A stretch of 6,676 nucleotides of DNA, from contig CAMWVO010000105.1 in NCBI GenBank assembly GCA_947177695.1, forward strand, positions 1 through 6,676, written 5' to 3'. The stretch comes from an uncultured Clostridia bacterium. GTDB lineage: Bacteria; Bacillota; Clostridia; Oscillospirales; Ruminococcaceae. The position numbers were made by a program, and so were the translations under genes. Each line of letters opens with the position of its first letter. Positions within the stretch are counted from its first letter, which is position 1. This document shows positions 5,616 through 6,676 of the stretch, one piece after another. The notes under the pieces were generated by a model. The model was given only the letters and a program-made list of their open reading frames with translations, was not told the origin of the DNA and made no database searches.

Positions 5616-5657
5616 GAAAATAGTCTGTGCAGCCAAAAACTGCAACAGACTATTTTC
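5616..5657 (-). terminator. Rho-independent terminator after tetR-family gene
   Basis: A perfect 13-bp inverted repeat (GAAAATAGTCTGT at 5616-5628, ACAGACTATTTTC at 5645-5657) is extended inward by GCAG/CTGC with a one-base bulge, leaving a short A-rich loop. It overlaps the stop codon of the TetR gene and continues on the minus strand into a T-rich tail (CTTTTC). The plus-strand side also ends in a T-rich tract, so it could act in both directions. Confidence 0.85.
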
Positions 5658-6216
5658 ATTTTATTCCATTGATACCACTACATATTAATTTTACAGCAAT
5701 ATCAATAATATCGTCCAAAGGAATTTTCTTTTTATCCGCAACCCATTGCTTGTAGATAGCAAGGGTACTTTGAGAAATGTATGTCATAATTATATTTTGA
5801 AGATAAGGGTCGGAAAATCCCGAATCTCCCTCTTTCCATGTCTGGGACATAATATCGGCGGTTATTCTGCGGCTTATGTAGTGGTAACTGCCGCTGCAGG
5901 TGATACGCTCTCCAAGCTTGCCAAGTTCATTCTGAGACAGAAAAAACTCGCGGGTTATTTTATCAATATCTCTCGGACGCTCCAATCCCTGTGTCCTCTT
6001 GATAAAACTCTGCGCCATTTCGTTTTGCATTTCAAGAAGCAAATCGTCCAGCGAGTTGTAATGCAAATAAAATGTCTTTCGGTTTATCATGGCACGCTCT
6101 GTAAGCTCCTTGACAGTCATCTGTTCATAGTCCATTTCACATATCATTTCCTCAAAGGCTTTTCGTATAAGTGCCTTAGTACGTTTTGTCCGTAAATCTT
6201 CCTTTTGAATATCCAT
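5656..6216 (-). CDS. TetR/AcrR-family transcriptional regulator
   Basis: A 186-residue protein, the usual TetR length. The N-terminal DNA-binding domain is clear: RTKRTKALIRKAFEEMI (9-25), then the helix-turn-helix MTVKELTERAMINRKTFYLH (33-52) and the NSLDDLLLEM junction. The C-terminal ligand/dimer domain (about 70-186) is all-helical and diverged. The YISQSTLAIYKQWVADKKKIPLDDI segment near the end resembles the C-terminal type common in Firmicutes DhaS-like regulators. The effector cannot be predicted. The start at 6216 is chosen over an in-frame ATG 42 nt upstream because GGGAGGA lies just before it (5-nt spacing) and the upstream ATG falls at the -10 box. The gene is divergent from an aldo/keto reductase gene, so it most likely represses that gene and possibly itself. 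Confidence 0.93.
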   Translation of the reverse strand: MDIQKEDLRTKRTKALIRKAFEEMICEMDYEQMTVKELTERAMINRKTFYLHYNSLDDLLLEMQNEMAQSFIKRTQGLERPRDIDKITREFFLSQNELGKLGERITCSGSYHYISRRITADIMSQTWKEGDSGFSDPYLQNIIMTYISQSTLAIYKQWVADKKKIPLDDIIDIAVKLICSGINGIK

Positions 6217-6246
6217 AAATTCCTCCCGCGTAGTTTTGTTAATTCC

Positions 6247-6275
6247 ATTATAATACATTTTTGCGGAATATGCAA
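6247..6275 (-). promoter_or_regulatory. Promoter of the TetR-family gene
   Basis: On the minus strand there is a perfect -10 TATAAT (6252-6247), a 17-nt spacer and a partial -35 TTGCAT (6275-6270). It lies about 30 nt upstream of the chosen start at 6216, leaving a short leader with the GGGAGGA site. Confidence 0.7.
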
Positions 6276-6295
6276 CCCGTGTGTATAAAAGTTAC

Positions 6296-6320
6296 GCCAC
6301 ATTTTTGCAAAAAGTGTGGC
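6296..6320. promoter_or_regulatory. Candidate TetR operator palindrome in the divergent promoter region
   Basis: A 25-bp near-perfect palindrome centred on 6308. Arms GCCACA and TGTGGC frame a T5/A5 core, with only two of the twelve position pairs unmatched. It lies between the two divergent promoters, where a TetR-family dimer could act. A second inverted pair, CCGTGTG (6277-6283) and CACACGG (6327-6333), flanks it with a slightly different centre. TTGCAAAAA occurs at 6305-6313 and again 30 bp on at 6335-6343. The symmetry is seen; which element the regulator binds is inference. Confidence 0.55.
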
Positions 6321-6348
6321 ATAAATCACACGGCTTGCAAAAATGGTG

Positions 6349-6377
6349 TTGTATTTTTATTGTATATAGATTAGAAT
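6349..6377 (+). promoter_or_regulatory. Promoter of the aldo/keto reductase gene
   Basis: TTGTAT (6349-6354), a 17-nt spacer and TAGAAT (6372-6377) make a plausible sigma-A promoter about 33 nt before the start codon. The -35 is weak, and the repeated TTGCAAAAA element (6335-6343) lies just upstream, so control by the divergent TetR protein is plausible. Confidence 0.5.
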
Positions 6378-6410
6378 AAATTCAGAAAGTAAAAAGAAAG
6401 AGGTGCTGTT

Positions 6411-6676
6411 ATGTCAGATTATTTCGGCAAGGAAATTCCAAAGCTGGGTTTCGGACTTATGCGTTTGCCCAAGAAAGTAATAGGCACGGACATTGAGCAG
6501 ACAAAGCTTATGGTGGACAGGTTTATGAACGCAGGCTTTACTTATTTTGATACTGCTTATGTCTATATCGGTTCAGAGGAAGCTGCGAAAAAGTATATTG
6601 TTGAGCGTTATCAGAGAGAAGACTATACCCTTGCTACAAAGCTGAATGTTTTTATGATGGCTCCCAATGAAAAAGC
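6411..6676 (+). CDS. Aldo/keto reductase, N-terminal part only (cut by window edge)
   Basis: The first 88 codons of an NAD(P)H-dependent aldo/keto reductase; the rest lies beyond the window. The start of the TIM barrel is clear: PKLGFGLMRLP (10-20), GFTYFDTAYVY (42-52) with catalytic Asp47 and Tyr52, GSEEAAKKYIV (54-64), and LATKLN (74-79) with catalytic Lys77. The only catalytic-tetrad residue not yet visible is the His. The opening matches a Firmicutes subgroup (COG1453-like) that often carries a C-terminal 4Fe-4S ferredoxin-type domain, but that part cannot be seen here. The ATG at 6411 has AGAGGTG 5 nt upstream. It is divergent from the TetR-family gene, which suggests induction by a small carbonyl compound or a related signal. 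The substrate is unknown. Confidence 0.93.
   Translation, partial: MSDYFGKEIPKLGFGLMRLPKKVIGTDIEQTKLMVDRFMNAGFTYFDTAYVYIGSEEAAKKYIVERYQREDYTLATKLNVFMMAPNEK

Noticed and set aside
1..6676. CRISPR array, tRNA/rRNA genes, insertion sequences or attachment sites
   Set aside because: No spaced long repeats, no tRNA-like cloverleaf, no transposase or terminal inverted repeats were seen. The only tandem repeats are the short 11-bp operator hexamers.

Overview
The window looks like chromosomal DNA of a low-GC Gram-positive anaerobe of the class Clostridia, probably a gut or rumen Oscillospiraceae/Ruminococcaceae-type organism. The reasons are the AT-rich composition, GGAGG-type ribosome binding sites, an OmpR-type two-component pair in the Firmicutes style, and small membrane proteins of a kind I associate with gut Clostridia. 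The genus is inference and not fixed by anything in the sequence.

Layout, right to left on the minus strand for most of the window. At the far right (6411-6676, plus) is the start of an aldo/keto reductase gene. It is divergent from a TetR-family repressor gene (5656-6216, minus), with a palindrome-rich control region between them. A strong stem-loop (5616-5657) ends the tetR transcript. Next comes operon A (minus): a four-helix, internally duplicated membrane protein (5005-5376), a 38-residue single-helix membrane protein (4872-4988) and a 102-residue amphipathic-helix protein (4549-4857), closed by a terminator at 4515-4544. Operon B (minus) follows: an OmpR-family response regulator (3753-4424), a sensor histidine kinase (2689-3756), an uncharacterised polytopic membrane protein (1755-2702), a two-helix membrane protein (1379-1762) and a cardiolipin synthase cut off by the left window edge (1-1369). 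The genes of operon B overlap or nearly touch, so they are very likely co-transcribed and translationally coupled.

The most interesting observation is that operons A and B appear to be one regulon. Upstream of operon A there are four TTAACA-like hexamers at exactly 11-bp spacing, the layout of a Bacillus PhoP/OmpR-family binding site. The response-regulator promoter has two perfect TTAACA copies, also 11 bp apart. In both promoters the last hexamer lies 9 nt upstream of a plausible -10 box. In addition, the 123-aa protein of operon A and the 127-aa protein of operon B share the same 'GMC(M/L) ... W ... PG/AGxxxGxxG' membrane hairpin.

Taken together, I infer a membrane-homeostasis or envelope-stress module. 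A kinase with almost no outer domain senses the membrane. The regulator turns on its own operon, including cardiolipin synthase, and a satellite operon of small membrane-associated proteins. The overall logic resembles LiaFSR/LiaIH, but the proteins are different. The sensed signal and the roles of the small proteins are unknown.
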